From NCBI GenBank assembly GCA_902790135.1, contig CADAQM010000019.1:1-57140 (forward strand): a DNA stretch of 57,140 nt. Reading direction: 5' to 3'. This DNA is from an uncultured Coriobacteriaceae bacterium (GTDB taxonomy: Bacteria; Actinomycetota; Coriobacteriia; Coriobacteriales; Atopobiaceae). Below, piece after piece: positions 36,757 through 46,002 of this stretch. Under the pieces are notes generated by a model that was not told where the DNA came from, did no database searches, and saw only the letters and a list, made by a program, of their open reading frames with translations. The stretch's first letter is position 1; each line of letters opens with the position of its first letter. Both the position numbers and the translations under genes were made by a program.

Positions 36757-37421
36757 TAGATTTCCCCCACATCTTCTGGGCTTCTTTCGGCATGACGCAA
36801 AACATAGAGAAGCGTTATGAGTCCGACAGAGCTGCACAAACCGAGGAACAGACCAATTGCTCCATAGAAAGAAGAGGACCGGCCTGAGGGTCCCAGCGGG
36901 ATTACGGCTACCTTTGCAGTCTGTATGCCCCTCGCCATGAGGCGCTCGCTCAGCTCCCTTATCGCCGTTTCACGGTAGGCGTTTGCGACATCGCAGACGA
37001 CATAGGGATCTGACCCGCTTGCCGTAATCGTAATCTCCAACGAATCGTCCTGCTTCTGGACGCTTGTCATATTCAAGAGATCGAAGGTTGTCATCGTCTG
37101 AAGCGCCGCGGCATCTCCTTCAAGGTTTACAAGCACTTCCTCGGCAACCTGCTCGCTCCTAAGTACGCCGAGCGACTCCTTTGCCATTTGCTGGCTGACG
37201 TCCAGGTCGCTGACGTCGAGTCTTCCGTAATCGCTGTCGGCTGTCCGCGAGTAGACATAGAATGAGGTCTCCGCGGTGAATGTCGGCTTCTTATAAACCT
37301 CCTTATAGCAGACTAGCAACAAGCAGCAGAAAACAGACCAGCATATGATTTCTGGAAGATAGGCGCGTAGCATCGCAATAAGCTCATGGATGTTGACGGC
37401 AATTCTTTCTCTTTCGTTCAT
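36756..37421 (-). CDS. Wzz-like chain-length/tyrosine-kinase activator protein (YveK type)
   Basis: 221-aa Wzz-family protein with two membrane segments, near 23-40 (IICWSVFCCLLLVCYKEVY) and 187-206, and an extracytoplasmic region with coiled-coil potential. It resembles the membrane activator half (CpsC/YveK) of Gram-positive capsule systems, which normally works with a tyrosine kinase (CpsD/YwqD) encoded next to it. No such kinase is found in this window. The C-terminal cytoplasmic tail is short (RHAERSPEDVGEI). Confidence 0.85.
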   Translation of the reverse strand: MNERERIAVNIHELIAMLRAYLPEIICWSVFCCLLLVCYKEVYKKPTFTAETSFYVYSRTADSDYGRLDVSDLDVSQQMAKESLGVLRSEQVAEEVLVNLEGDAAALQTMTTFDLLNMTSVQKQDDSLEITITASGSDPYVVCDVANAYRETAIRELSERLMARGIQTAKVAVIPLGPSGRSSSFYGAIGLFLGLCSSVGLITLLYVLRHAERSPEDVGEI

Positions 37422-37423
37422 AC

Positions 37424-38422
37424 TTACTCTGCCCGTTCGTACTCGACTCTTTCAACCATGAGTGTTCCATCAACAATGCAACCTCGATGACCGGTCTCAC
37501 CGATTGGTGCAAGTATCTCAAAACGACTTGTTTTTGTTGAACATGCAACCATATTAGGCTCAACTACATGTGTTCCTATCCACAAACAATCACAAACAGT
37601 ACCAACTGTCTTAAATATCGTGTTGAAGGACTCAGCATATCGAGGGTTAATGATTGCCATATCAGCGATATAACCCTTTCCTGCATCAAATAAGAAACCG
37701 TTATCTGCCCCTTCAATACCACAGTTGTAGAATTTCCAGCCGTTCAGGACGTCCTCTCCGAGGTATTCGACGTGGACACCGTTGTTCCCGCCGGCAAAGC
37801 GACCGCCGTAGATCTGGTTTTCGTTGCACCAGCCCCCCGACACACGTATATAGATACAGTCCGTGGCGCAATCGATGTAGTCGAATGTTAGGCTCACGTA
37901 CTGATTCCACTTCTGGGTATTCTCGGAGTAGAACTCGATGCCACCGCCGTTCTCCGAGATGATTTCCCCAATCTCGATGTGGCAGTTTTGAGCCTCGTTG
38001 ATCTTGAAAGCAAAGTCATTGCCGGTGTACACGAAGCTGGCGTCCTGGGCGTAGAGGCTCCAGATCTTCTTCTGCGTTATCAAGATCGGTTTACTGATCT
38101 TGTAACTGCCGGCTGGGAAATAGACGATCTCGTCCGAGGAAACTGCAGCCTGAATTGCCTCGGTATCATCGGCCTCACCGTCACCAACTGCGCCGAAGGT
38201 CTTGACGGAGACAAACTCGTCAGACGCCACCTTTCCAGCATATGCCGAGACGGTCTTCTGGGCAATGGTGGTTGTGTCGACGTTTGACGAGGGCTCCTCA
38301 GGCTGCGGTTCGGATGCCTGCTGTCCCTCGTTGGCTGCCTCTACGATGCTGACGGGTCTTCCACAGGCAGGCATGCAAGCGAGGGCGAAGCAGACGGCAC
38401 AGCCTATGATTGTGTGTCTCAT
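37424..38422 (-). CDS. Pectate-lyase-superfamily lipoprotein in polysaccharide cluster
   Basis: 332 aa. The signal peptide IIGCAVCFALACMPACG contains lipobox-like sequences (LAC at about 14-16 or PAC at 18-20), so it is probably lipid-anchored. After a linker rich in Glu/Pro, VSVKTFGAVGDGEADDTEAIQAAV near 70-95 is the signature of the right-handed beta-helix pectate-lyase-3/GH28-like fold found in phage tailspikes and polysaccharide-modifying enzymes. It could trim, cleave or bind the cluster's own polymer. Catalytic residues cannot be assigned by eye. It lies 2 bp upstream of the wzz-like gene. Confidence 0.82.
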   Translation of the reverse strand: MRHTIIGCAVCFALACMPACGRPVSIVEAANEGQQASEPQPEEPSSNVDTTTIAQKTVSAYAGKVASDEFVSVKTFGAVGDGEADDTEAIQAAVSSDEIVYFPAGSYKISKPILITQKKIWSLYAQDASFVYTGNDFAFKINEAQNCHIEIGEIISENGGGIEFYSENTQKWNQYVSLTFDYIDCATDCIYIRVSGGWCNENQIYGGRFAGGNNGVHVEYLGEDVLNGWKFYNCGIEGADNGFLFDAGKGYIADMAIINPRYAESFNTIFKTVGTVCDCLWIGTHVVEPNMVACSTKTSRFEILAPIGETGHRGCIVDGTLMVERVEYERAE

Positions 38423-38447
38423 GCTTCTTCATCCTCCGGCTATTCTT

Positions 38448-39893
38448 CTAGGCCTTCTTGCGACTGGTCTTAAGAATGTCCAGCAAGTAGGTGAAGGTAG
38501 AGTTCTTCATGACCAGAGATAGCGCTGCGTAGACAACGACGCCCGTTATCACCTGAAGGGCAAGCTTGAGAGCCATGGGAATCGCCAAGGCGCTCTCTGC
38601 CCAAACAATGGCTCCCATGACAAGTGCGAGCGTCAGATTGGTGAGTATGTCAAAAACCTGATCCCGTATGCTGTAAGACAGCAGCTGCTTGTTTGGCCAC
38701 GCGTTGATGCCCATGGACAAGATGGAAAAGAAGAGCAGGCTCAACGCAAGCTCCATCACGCCAACCCTAACGAAGACGAGGAGCACTATCAGGCCTAGAC
38801 CCTTCTTGATGATTTCAAGCTTGAGGAAGATGTCACTCCTTCCCATCGCTTTGATTGCGTTCAGGTTTGCCGTATGTATCGGGTATGAAAGGTAGGTAAG
38901 GCAGAATATCTGCATATACGGCACGCACGGTAGCCATTTGTCCGTCAGGATCAGACGCACGATCGTGTCTGCACAGGCAGCCATGCCTATCAGAAGTGGA
39001 CTCATCAGGTAGGTGCTGACCATGATCGACCGGCGCATCATGTCGCGGACCCTGGACTTGTCGTCCTGGTCCTCTGACATGGCGGGCAGCAGCACGCTGT
39101 CGATCGACGCATTGATGTTGTTGATGATTAGTGCCGGGAACTTATCCCCCTGGTTATAGTAGGCAAGGTCAGCGCGCGTATAGATTCTGCCAATCAGAAG
39201 CTGGCGCAGGCTGTTGTAGCCAGTGTCCAGCAGGGACGAGGCCAGCAGCTTCCACCCATAGGAGAGCAATCCCCCGAGCCGTTGGAAGGAGAAGGCCAGC
39301 GTAGGGCGCCAGGGTACGGTAATCCAGAGAACCGCGGTGTCTACAAGCATGTTGAACAGTTGCTGGGCGATCAGTGCCCAGATGCCATAGCTGCGAAGTG
39401 CCATGATGATGCCGACAATGGCTGCCCCGATGGTTCCGCAGAGGGTCGAGAAGAAGAACTTCTTGAAGAGCATGTTCCTCGACACGTAGGCCTGCTGCAC
39501 ATTCTTGATGCCGGAGATAACGATTGTCAGGCTGAGGGCCCTGATGTACGGCACCAGACTTGGGTCATGATAAAACTCCGCGATCGATGGCGACGCCACC
39601 CACATCAGGCCGTAAAGAACCAGGCAGAAAGCAATGTTGAAGTAGAAGACCGTTGAGAAGTCGAGATTGTCCGCATGCTTCTTTTGTATGAGGGCGTTGC
39701 CTAGCCCGCTGTCGACAAAGACCTGCATGATCGTCGTGAAGACCACGATCAGGGCAATCGTGCCGTAAACGTCAGGGTCAAGTATGCGGGCCAGCACAAT
39801 GGAGACGACGAAGGAGACCACTTGGGCTCCCATGCGCTCCATCAGCCTCCACATGAACCCCGAGGCGACTCTGTTTCTCTTGGAGCTGTTCAT
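38448..39893 (-). CDS. Wzx-type polysaccharide flippase (MOP superfamily)
   Basis: 481-aa polytopic protein with about 12-14 membrane segments. The N-terminus SGFMWRLMERMGAQVVSFVVSIVLARILDPDVYG is typical of lipopolysaccharide/capsule flippases (WzxC/TuaB-like) that move undecaprenyl-linked repeat units across the membrane. Segments such as DKFPALIINNINASIDSVLLPAMS match the same group. It lies 2 bp after the aminotransferase gene in the operon. Confidence 0.92.
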   Translation of the reverse strand: MNSSKRNRVASGFMWRLMERMGAQVVSFVVSIVLARILDPDVYGTIALIVVFTTIMQVFVDSGLGNALIQKKHADNLDFSTVFYFNIAFCLVLYGLMWVASPSIAEFYHDPSLVPYIRALSLTIVISGIKNVQQAYVSRNMLFKKFFFSTLCGTIGAAIVGIIMALRSYGIWALIAQQLFNMLVDTAVLWITVPWRPTLAFSFQRLGGLLSYGWKLLASSLLDTGYNSLRQLLIGRIYTRADLAYYNQGDKFPALIINNINASIDSVLLPAMSEDQDDKSRVRDMMRRSIMVSTYLMSPLLIGMAACADTIVRLILTDKWLPCVPYMQIFCLTYLSYPIHTANLNAIKAMGRSDIFLKLEIIKKGLGLIVLLVFVRVGVMELALSLLFFSILSMGINAWPNKQLLSYSIRDQVFDILTNLTLALVMGAIVWAESALAIPMALKLALQVITGVVVYAALSLVMKNSTFTYLLDILKTSRKKA

Positions 39894-39895
39894 CT

Positions 39896-41005
39896 TTACT
39901 TCCGGCAGGACAGTATCAGATCACAGATTTGATCAACGCGGTCCATGGGCAGGTCGGCATAGAGGGGCAACGTGAGCACGCGCTTGCTCACATGCAGGGC
40001 AACTGGGGTCTTGAGTACGTCGAACCGCCTGTGGAAGCAATCGAAGGCGCTGGTGATGGGGTAGAAGTACTTGCGTGCGTTGATGTCATGCAGTGCGAGT
40101 ACGTCCTGGATTTCGTTTCTGCTCGAGCCGTACAGGGACTCTTCGATTACCAGTGGGAAGTACGAGTAGTTGTACTTGACCCCTGGTTGAGGCTGCTTCA
40201 ACTGAAGGCCTTCGATGCCCTCGAAACGCTCGTAGTATCGCTCGAACCTGAGGCCGCGCTGATGGATCTCCTCGTCGATGTGGCGCAGGTTGCATAGGCC
40301 CATCGCCGCGCAGAACTCGTTCATCTTCGCGTTAGCCCCGACGCCATACACCTCTTCATAGCCGTGGATGCCAAAGTTCTTCAGGTCCTGCAACGCCTCT
40401 CCCAGCGCGGCGTTATTGTGGCAAACGCAGCCACCCTCAATGGTGTTGTAGACCTTCGTGGAATGGAAGCTGAACATAGACGCATCGCCAAAGCAGCCGA
40501 TGCCCTTGCCGTTGTAGGTCTCGCCAAATGCATGCGCGGCATCATAGATGACCTTCAGGTCATACTTCCTGGCGATGCGCGCAATCTCCTCGACGTCACA
40601 GATGTTGCCGTAGACGTGGACGGGTAGGATGGCGCAGGTCCTGTCGGTGATGAGCCTTTCGATCTTTGCCGGATCAATCGTGAAGGTCATCGGATCGATG
40701 TCGCAGAATACCGGTGTGAGCCCATTTCTTACGATGGCGTGCGTCGTTGAGGCGAACGTATATGGGGTGGTGATTACCTCTCCGTTCAGATTCATCGCCT
40801 GAAGGGCCAGCTCCAATGCCATGTGGCCATTGACAAAGAGAACGACGTTTTCAGTTCCAAGGTAATCTGCGAGCTGACTCTCTAGGGCCTGGTGCTTTGC
40901 TCCCATGTTGGTCAGCCAGCGAGTCTCCCACAGGTCGCGGATCTCATCGATGTATTCATCAAGTGACGGGATGGAGGGGCGAGTAACCAGAATGCTCTCT
41001 GCCAT
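39896..41005 (-). CDS. DegT/DnrJ/EryC1/StrS-family aminotransferase
   Basis: 369-aa PLP-dependent sugar aminotransferase that makes nucleotide-linked amino sugars. Key features: TTPYTFASTTHAIV near 80-93, DAAHAFGE near 155-162 (the Asp that contacts PLP), and the PLP lysine in SFHSTKVYNTIEGG near 184. These enzymes are fed by a keto-sugar dehydratase, which is not in this window. It is the second gene of the operon after a GT2 and indicates an amino sugar in the polymer. ATG 41005 overlaps no neighbour; 6 bp separate it from the GT2 stop. Confidence 0.93.
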   Translation of the reverse strand: MAESILVTRPSIPSLDEYIDEIRDLWETRWLTNMGAKHQALESQLADYLGTENVVLFVNGHMALELALQAMNLNGEVITTPYTFASTTHAIVRNGLTPVFCDIDPMTFTIDPAKIERLITDRTCAILPVHVYGNICDVEEIARIARKYDLKVIYDAAHAFGETYNGKGIGCFGDASMFSFHSTKVYNTIEGGCVCHNNAALGEALQDLKNFGIHGYEEVYGVGANAKMNEFCAAMGLCNLRHIDEEIHQRGLRFERYYERFEGIEGLQLKQPQPGVKYNYSYFPLVIEESLYGSSRNEIQDVLALHDINARKYFYPITSAFDCFHRRFDVLKTPVALHVSKRVLTLPLYADLPMDRVDQICDLILSCRK

Positions 41006-41011
41006 GGCTTC

Positions 41012-41992
41012 CTACCTTCTTTCGCCTCTGTTTTTGAACAAGAGCATGAACATGCCGACCAGATAAAACGCAACCGCCTTGACAGGCCCTCGTTGGCGTA
41101 TCAGGGACCGGTACTCCGGAGTTCGGATGATTCGATCGAACCTGCGGTTGATGCGGTCGATCTCGAACCTTCGAGGAACGAGCGCCTGATCCACGTACTC
41201 GTGAAAGCGGTAGTCGCTGTATTCGTCAAAGGCGGTCAGACCGTCCACAAACCCCTGCTGGGCTCGAAGAGCGAGTTCCGGATCGCTCTTCGCTTGCGAC
41301 ATGAAGCCGCCACTTTCCACCGTATAGGTGGTCATGACACGGTTGATGAAATAGAAGCTTCCCTTGAGAGAAAAGAACAGGTACATGGGAAGGTCTCCCA
41401 CCTTGTAGAACTTGGCAGGAAAGCCTTCAATCATGAAGCTCGCGTATTCGCGATACAGATCTAGCAACACCATGCAGCTGCTCAAATGGAACATCCAGTA
41501 GCCTTCGTTCAAGACGTACCGCATGTACTCCTCGGTGCTTATCACCGAATGGTCAAGATCGATCTCCGGGAGTCGCATCTGCTGGGGTTTGCCGTCTTTA
41601 TCCACCGTGCTTGTCACGTGAACGCAGGCGGAGCATTCTGGATGCACCTCGAGGGCCTCCACCTGGAGCCTCAGCTTGTCGGGATCGCACCAGTGGTCAT
41701 CGCCTTCGATCTCTACGACGTACTTTCCTGTGGCGGCTGACAGCATGGCGGATACGAGAGAGCCCACTCCCTTTGAATACTGGTTTTCGGTTTCCAGGAC
41801 GGGGACTATCAGGTTTGGATACCTTTCGGCATACTCACGGACTATGTCCTGTGTTCCGTCGGTGGATGCGTCATCGTGAACGACGATTTCATACTCGAAG
41901 TCGGCAACCTGATTGACGAGGCTGTCTAGACAGCGACTGATATAGTTCCGATGGTTATACGTAATGCAGCAAATCGATACCATTTTTTGCAT
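41012..41992 (-). CDS. Family 2 glycosyltransferase, first gene of the polysaccharide cluster
   Basis: 326-aa GT2 transferase: VSICCITYNHRNYISRCLDS at the start, EIVVHDDASTDGTQD near 33-47, and the DxD-like region VVEIEGDDHWCDPDKL near 86-100. A C-terminal hydrophobic segment (VKAVAFYLVGMFMLLF, about 305-320) could anchor it at the membrane. ATG 41992 is supported by AAGGA 7 nt upstream; an internal ATG at 41983 is also possible. It leads the operon, and a 530-bp AT-rich region precedes it. Confidence 0.92.
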   Translation of the reverse strand: MQKMVSICCITYNHRNYISRCLDSLVNQVADFEYEIVVHDDASTDGTQDIVREYAERYPNLIVPVLETENQYSKGVGSLVSAMLSAATGKYVVEIEGDDHWCDPDKLRLQVEALEVHPECSACVHVTSTVDKDGKPQQMRLPEIDLDHSVISTEEYMRYVLNEGYWMFHLSSCMVLLDLYREYASFMIEGFPAKFYKVGDLPMYLFFSLKGSFYFINRVMTTYTVESGGFMSQAKSDPELALRAQQGFVDGLTAFDEYSDYRFHEYVDQALVPRRFEIDRINRRFDRIIRTPEYRSLIRQRGPVKAVAFYLVGMFMLLFKNRGERR

Positions 41993-42520
41993 GTTTACAT
42001 CCTTCGGACGTGTCTTGCGGCACAAACTCCCATGAAAAGGGCTGCCATGACTTTTGCAATCTCCTTGCTCTTCGTACAAACAGTGGATAGCGCAAAGACA
42101 TGAAGCAACAGTATGTGCGTTTAGGACTTAAGAGTATCCTATTTTGCAGAATTAATAAGTGTTGAAGCCCTTCAGAGGCTCAAAGACCGACGTGTTGAGA
42201 TACCGTTAGATAAGAAATATTGTTACTATATAAGTAACATATATTTTGAGATTTGCAAAAGGTGCTTAGAGCTTTTAAATGCAATGGAATTAGTAACAAA
42301 TAGTCGGGGAATTCGATATGTCTGGTCCGTTGGCTGACCTAGCAAAAGCGAAGAGATCCAGAAGCTCTGGACACCACTGATGTAAGTCCTCAGATACTCG
42401 TGCGGTCTCCTTTTGAGCCCACCCCTTGTGGGGTACAAACCACATCCGAGAAGCCCCACTCAGTGCTGCTCTCACAGTGCTAGCATGGGGCCATTGACGA
42501 CGAGAAACGAAGGAGCGCCC
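41993..42520. other. AT-rich intergenic region between polysaccharide cluster and nnr
   Basis: About 530 bp without a supported gene. It is visibly AT-richer than the flanks and must contain the promoter of the polysaccharide operon (minus) and probably that of nnr (plus). A perfect palindrome TGTTACT-ATATA-AGTAACA lies at 42221-42239, and a small stem ACCCC/GGGGT at 42421-42434. -35/-10 pairs are only weak on both strands. No tRNA or known riboswitch was recognised. Confidence 0.6.
42221..42239. promoter_or_regulatory. Palindrome in AT-rich region
   Basis: TGTTACT and AGTAACA are perfect 7-bp arms around ATATA. The dyad spacing of about 12 nt suits a dimeric regulator. It could control the polysaccharide operon, nnr or both. 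No family consensus was matched. Confidence 0.4.
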
Positions 42521-44131
42521 ATGCAGCCAGTCTTGAATGTAGAGGACGTCCGTACGCTCGAAGAGCGTCTCACGGGTGTGGGTGTGAGCATATCGGAGCT
42601 TATGCACCGCGCGGGTTCGGCCGCCGCAAACGAGGCCGTAGGTATGGGTGACGTCGAGTACGTTACCGTGTTCACCGGCTTTGGCAACAATGGTGGCGAC
42701 GGTTGGGTTGCCGCCGAGGAGCTGCTGCGCAAGGGCATCCATGTGACGGTGATCACCCCCATCGAGGCCGATGACATCAAGGGCGATCTCGCGCGCATGG
42801 TGGCTCAGAGCGCACTGTCCGTGGGCGTCGAGGCGCGTGTGGCCCCGCCACGCAGCGAGGTGGAGGAGCTGCTCGAACACACCGATGTCATCATCGACTG
42901 CATGTTCGGCACAGGCTTCCATGGCGCTGCCGGCACGCCTTTCGACATCTGGATCGAGTGCGTCAACGCCAGTGGCGTGCGCGTGCTTGCCGTTGACGTC
43001 CCGAGCGGCTTGTCCGCGCAGACGGGTCATGCGGAGGGCCCCGCGGTGGTTGCCGACGAGACCATCACCATGCTGACCCTTAAGCCGGGCCTGCTTTCCG
43101 ACCAGGGGCGCGACCTGTGCGGAGCCATCGTGGTGGCGCCGCTCGCCGAGCAGACCGAGCAGCTTGCCATAGAGGTCGATCCCGTCGCCTGGCGTGCGGA
43201 TCTGGGCGACTATCAGGCCGTCATCACCCCGCCCACCAATGCGGTTGACAAGTTCTCGCGTGGGTCGGTGCTGGTTGTCGGCGGCTCGTCGCGCTTCACC
43301 GGTGCCCCGATGATGGCGGCGCTGGCCGCCGCGCGTGCGGGTGCGGGCTACGTCACGCTCGCGGTCCCCGAGCCGATCGCCCCGATTATCCAGGGACGCA
43401 TGATGGAGATTCCCGTGGTGGGGCTTCCCGCCGAGCCCGATGGCTGCTTCTCGACGCGCGCGACCGACGCGGTCGTGCGTCTCGCCGAGAAGCGCTCCGC
43501 CACGCTGGTGGGCCCGGGCATGCGCGTCTCGTCCGGCACGGTGGGCGTGGTGTCGGCCCTGCTCAACGCAAACACCAAGCTGGTGGTGGATGCCGACGGC
43601 CTCAACTGCATCTCCCGCCTCACCTCTGGACAGGTGGACGAGTTTCCGGAGCTGCTGCGCCGCAACGAGCACATCGTGCTCACGCCGCATCGCGCGGAGC
43701 TGGGGCGCCTGGTGGGCCTGGCGGACACGCCGCCCGACTCGCTTACCGCCATGCTCGACGCGGCGCGTCGCATCGCGTGGTCCGACGGCGGCAGCGAGCT
43801 GTGCGTGCTCGCCAAGGGCAGCGCAAGCGCCTGCGTGAGCGTCGAGGCGGCCGTACTGCCCAAGCCCGGCCCGTCCTCGCTTGCGACTGCGGGCTCGGGC
43901 GACGTGCTGGGCGGCATCGTTGCCGCGCTCATGGCATGCAGCCCCGTGGAGGCAACCGACCTGCCGATGCTTGCCGCCTTTGCCTGCGAGATTCACGGAC
44001 AGGCGGCGCTGATGGCCGCCGAGCGCTATGGCTCTCGCGGCGTGATGGCCGGCGACCTTCTCGACTACCTTGGCCTGGCCAGGGATGCCCTCGAGGAGCG
44101 TTCGATGATGGCGGGGCTGGAGTACGAATAG
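42521..44131 (+). CDS. nnr: Bifunctional NAD(P)H-hydrate epimerase/ADP-dependent dehydratase
   Basis: 536-aa metabolite-repair enzyme. The N-terminal YjeF_N epimerase domain (about 1-215) has GFGNNGGDGWVAA near 51-63 and DCMFGTGFHG; the C-terminal ADP-dependent dehydratase (about 230-520, YjeF_C/ribokinase fold) has TPHRAELGRL near 390 and TAGSGDVLGGIVAAL near 458-472. Together they restore NADHX and NADPHX. ATG 42521 has AAGGAG upstream. alr follows 52 bp later, a frequent pairing. Confidence 0.95.
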   Translation: MQPVLNVEDVRTLEERLTGVGVSISELMHRAGSAAANEAVGMGDVEYVTVFTGFGNNGGDGWVAAEELLRKGIHVTVITPIEADDIKGDLARMVAQSALSVGVEARVAPPRSEVEELLEHTDVIIDCMFGTGFHGAAGTPFDIWIECVNASGVRVLAVDVPSGLSAQTGHAEGPAVVADETITMLTLKPGLLSDQGRDLCGAIVVAPLAEQTEQLAIEVDPVAWRADLGDYQAVITPPTNAVDKFSRGSVLVVGGSSRFTGAPMMAALAAARAGAGYVTLAVPEPIAPIIQGRMMEIPVVGLPAEPDGCFSTRATDAVVRLAEKRSATLVGPGMRVSSGTVGVVSALLNANTKLVVDADGLNCISRLTSGQVDEFPELLRRNEHIVLTPHRAELGRLVGLADTPPDSLTAMLDAARRIAWSDGGSELCVLAKGSASACVSVEAAVLPKPGPSSLATAGSGDVLGGIVAALMACSPVEATDLPMLAAFACEIHGQAALMAAERYGSRGVMAGDLLDYLGLARDALEERSMMAGLEYE

Positions 44132-44183
44132 CAAGACGCGCGCCAAGACGCCTGCGGCGACGGCGCGTTGAGAGGAGCTGGCA

Positions 44184-45344
44184 ATGCCTCTGACAGAGGA
44201 ACCCAAGGATCGCTGGGCGTGGGTTGAAATCGACCTCAACGCCATCCGCAAGAACACGCGCACCATCAAGGCGCTGCTCAACCGCGGTACCAAGTTGATG
44301 TGTGCGGTCAAGGCCGACGGCTACGGCCACGGCGCCGTCGAGTGCACGAAGGCGATGCGCTCCGCGGGAGCGGACCAGTTTGCCGTAGCCACGGTTGCCG
44401 AGGGCGTGGAGCTGCGCCAGGCCGGCATCGAGTGGCCCATACTCATGCTCAATCAGGCGCCCGAGGCGGCCATTCCGACCCTGGTCGAGTACGACATCAT
44501 GCCCAGTGTGTTTACCAGCGAGTTTGCGCTCGCGTATGGCGAATGCTCCGCGGCCTATGACAAGGTCGGCAAGTACCACCTGGCCATCGATACGGGCATG
44601 ACGCGCATCGGCGTGCTGCCCGAGGAGGCCGTGGACTTCCGTCGCTCCATCGACTTCCACCGCGGTCTGCAGTGCGCAGGCACCTTTACGCACTTTGCGA
44701 CCGCCGACACCGTGCGTGACTGGGACTTCCGTCTGCAGGCCGACCGCTTCATGGGCACCGTCAAGGCGCTGCGCGATGCGGGCTGCGACGTGGGCTTGGT
44801 GCACTGCGACAACACCCCGGGCACCATTCTGCACCCCGAGCTGCACAACGACATGTGCCGCGCGGGCATCGGCCTGTACGGCCTGCAGCCGTCCGAGGCG
44901 ACGGCTCCGCGCATCTCCCTCGTGCCGGCGATGAGCGTGCGCGCCCGCGTGACGCGTGCCATCTATCCGGCGGTGGGCGAGGGTGTGAGCTACGGCCTCA
45001 ACTATCGCGTACCCACCCCGCACGTGCAGGTGGCGACCATTCCGCTGGGCTATGCCGACGGACTCTCGCGGACGCTCTCCGGTCGTATGGACGTGCTCGT
45101 GCATGGGAAGCGCGCGCGTCAGGTGGGCAACATCTGCATGGACCAGTGCATGTTTGCCGTGGACACCAACCCCGTGCGCTCGTATCGTCGGGCGACGCCG
45201 GTGGCCGAGGGAGACCTCGTCACCATCATCGGCGAGGACGGGGATGAGTGCATCACCGCCGACGAGATGGCGCAGCTGCGCGGGACCATCAACTACGAGG
45301 TGACCTGCAACTTTGGCATGCGCATGGAGAAGGTGTATGTCTAG
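44184..45344 (+). CDS. alr: Alanine racemase
   Basis: PLP enzyme that makes D-alanine for peptidoglycan. 386 aa. The PLP lysine is in MCAVKADGYGHGAVE near 40, the substrate-binding HLAIDTGMTRIG near 132-143, and the second catalytic Tyr in GVSYGLNYRVPT near 271. The N-terminus WAWVEIDLNAIRKN is typical. GAGAGGAG lies upstream of ATG 44184. It is part of the nnr-alr-udg-tsaE run. Confidence 0.95.
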   Translation: MPLTEEPKDRWAWVEIDLNAIRKNTRTIKALLNRGTKLMCAVKADGYGHGAVECTKAMRSAGADQFAVATVAEGVELRQAGIEWPILMLNQAPEAAIPTLVEYDIMPSVFTSEFALAYGECSAAYDKVGKYHLAIDTGMTRIGVLPEEAVDFRRSIDFHRGLQCAGTFTHFATADTVRDWDFRLQADRFMGTVKALRDAGCDVGLVHCDNTPGTILHPELHNDMCRAGIGLYGLQPSEATAPRISLVPAMSVRARVTRAIYPAVGEGVSYGLNYRVPTPHVQVATIPLGYADGLSRTLSGRMDVLVHGKRARQVGNICMDQCMFAVDTNPVRSYRRATPVAEGDLVTIIGEDGDECITADEMAQLRGTINYEVTCNFGMRMEKVYV

Positions 45345-45387
45345 GACGAGGCGGCCGCGACCGTCGCTGGCTGACGAGGAGGGGACC

Positions 45388-46002
45388 ATGGCCATCCTGC
45401 AGATTCCGGGACACGACCACCAGAAGCCTCGCGAGGTCACGCTCGAGGAGATTCGGGCCGTCATCGGCGACTGTCAGCTGTGCCCGCTGGGGGAGACGCG
45501 CACCAACCTGGTGTTTGGTGTCGGCAACCCGCATGCGCGGGTGATGTTCATCGGCGAGGGTCCGGGTCGCAACGAGGACCTGCAGGGCGAGCCCTTCGTC
45601 GGTGCGGCCGGGCAGCGCCTCAACAGCCTTCTAGCGCTTGCGGGCCTCACGCGCGAGGACATCTACATCGCCAATGTCATCAAGTGCCGTCCGCCCTCGA
45701 ACCGCAATCCCAGGCCGGAGGAGATCGAGGCGTGCTCGCCCTTCTTGCGCGAGCAGATCCGCTCCATCTGGCCCGACGTGATCGTATGCCTAGGCAACTT
45801 TGCCACGCAGTTCGTACTGCGCACCGAGCGGGGTGTCACCAAGCTGCGCGGACAGCTCTACCAGACTGGCCACTTTGTGGTGTGCCCCACTTTCCATCCT
45901 GCCGCGACCATCTACCACCAGGACTGGCTGCCCCTTCTTGAGGCGGACATGCGCATGGTGGGTGCCTGGCTGGCAGCGAATCCCGTCGAGGAGGCCCGAT
46001 GA
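45388..46002 (+). CDS. Family 4 uracil-DNA glycosylase (iron-sulfur)
   Basis: 204-aa UDG family 4/5-type glycosylase that removes uracil from DNA. CQLCPLGETRTNLVFG near 31-46 provides two of the Fe-S cysteines, and GEGPGRNEDLQGEPFVGAAGQ near 59-79 is the catalytic/uracil pocket. ANVIKCRPPSNRNPRPEE near 95 provides another Cys, and TFHPAA near 171 is the second active-site motif. ATG 45388 has GAGGAGGGG upstream. The last 4 nt overlap tsaE (ATGA). Confidence 0.92.
   Translation: MAILQIPGHDHQKPREVTLEEIRAVIGDCQLCPLGETRTNLVFGVGNPHARVMFIGEGPGRNEDLQGEPFVGAAGQRLNSLLALAGLTREDIYIANVIKCRPPSNRNPRPEEIEACSPFLREQIRSIWPDVIVCLGNFATQFVLRTERGVTKLRGQLYQTGHFVVCPTFHPAATIYHQDWLPLLEADMRMVGAWLAANPVEEAR

Noticed and set aside
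42290..44311. Long minus-strand open frame opposite nnr
   Set aside because: Antisense shadow of nnr; no ribosome binding site or domain.
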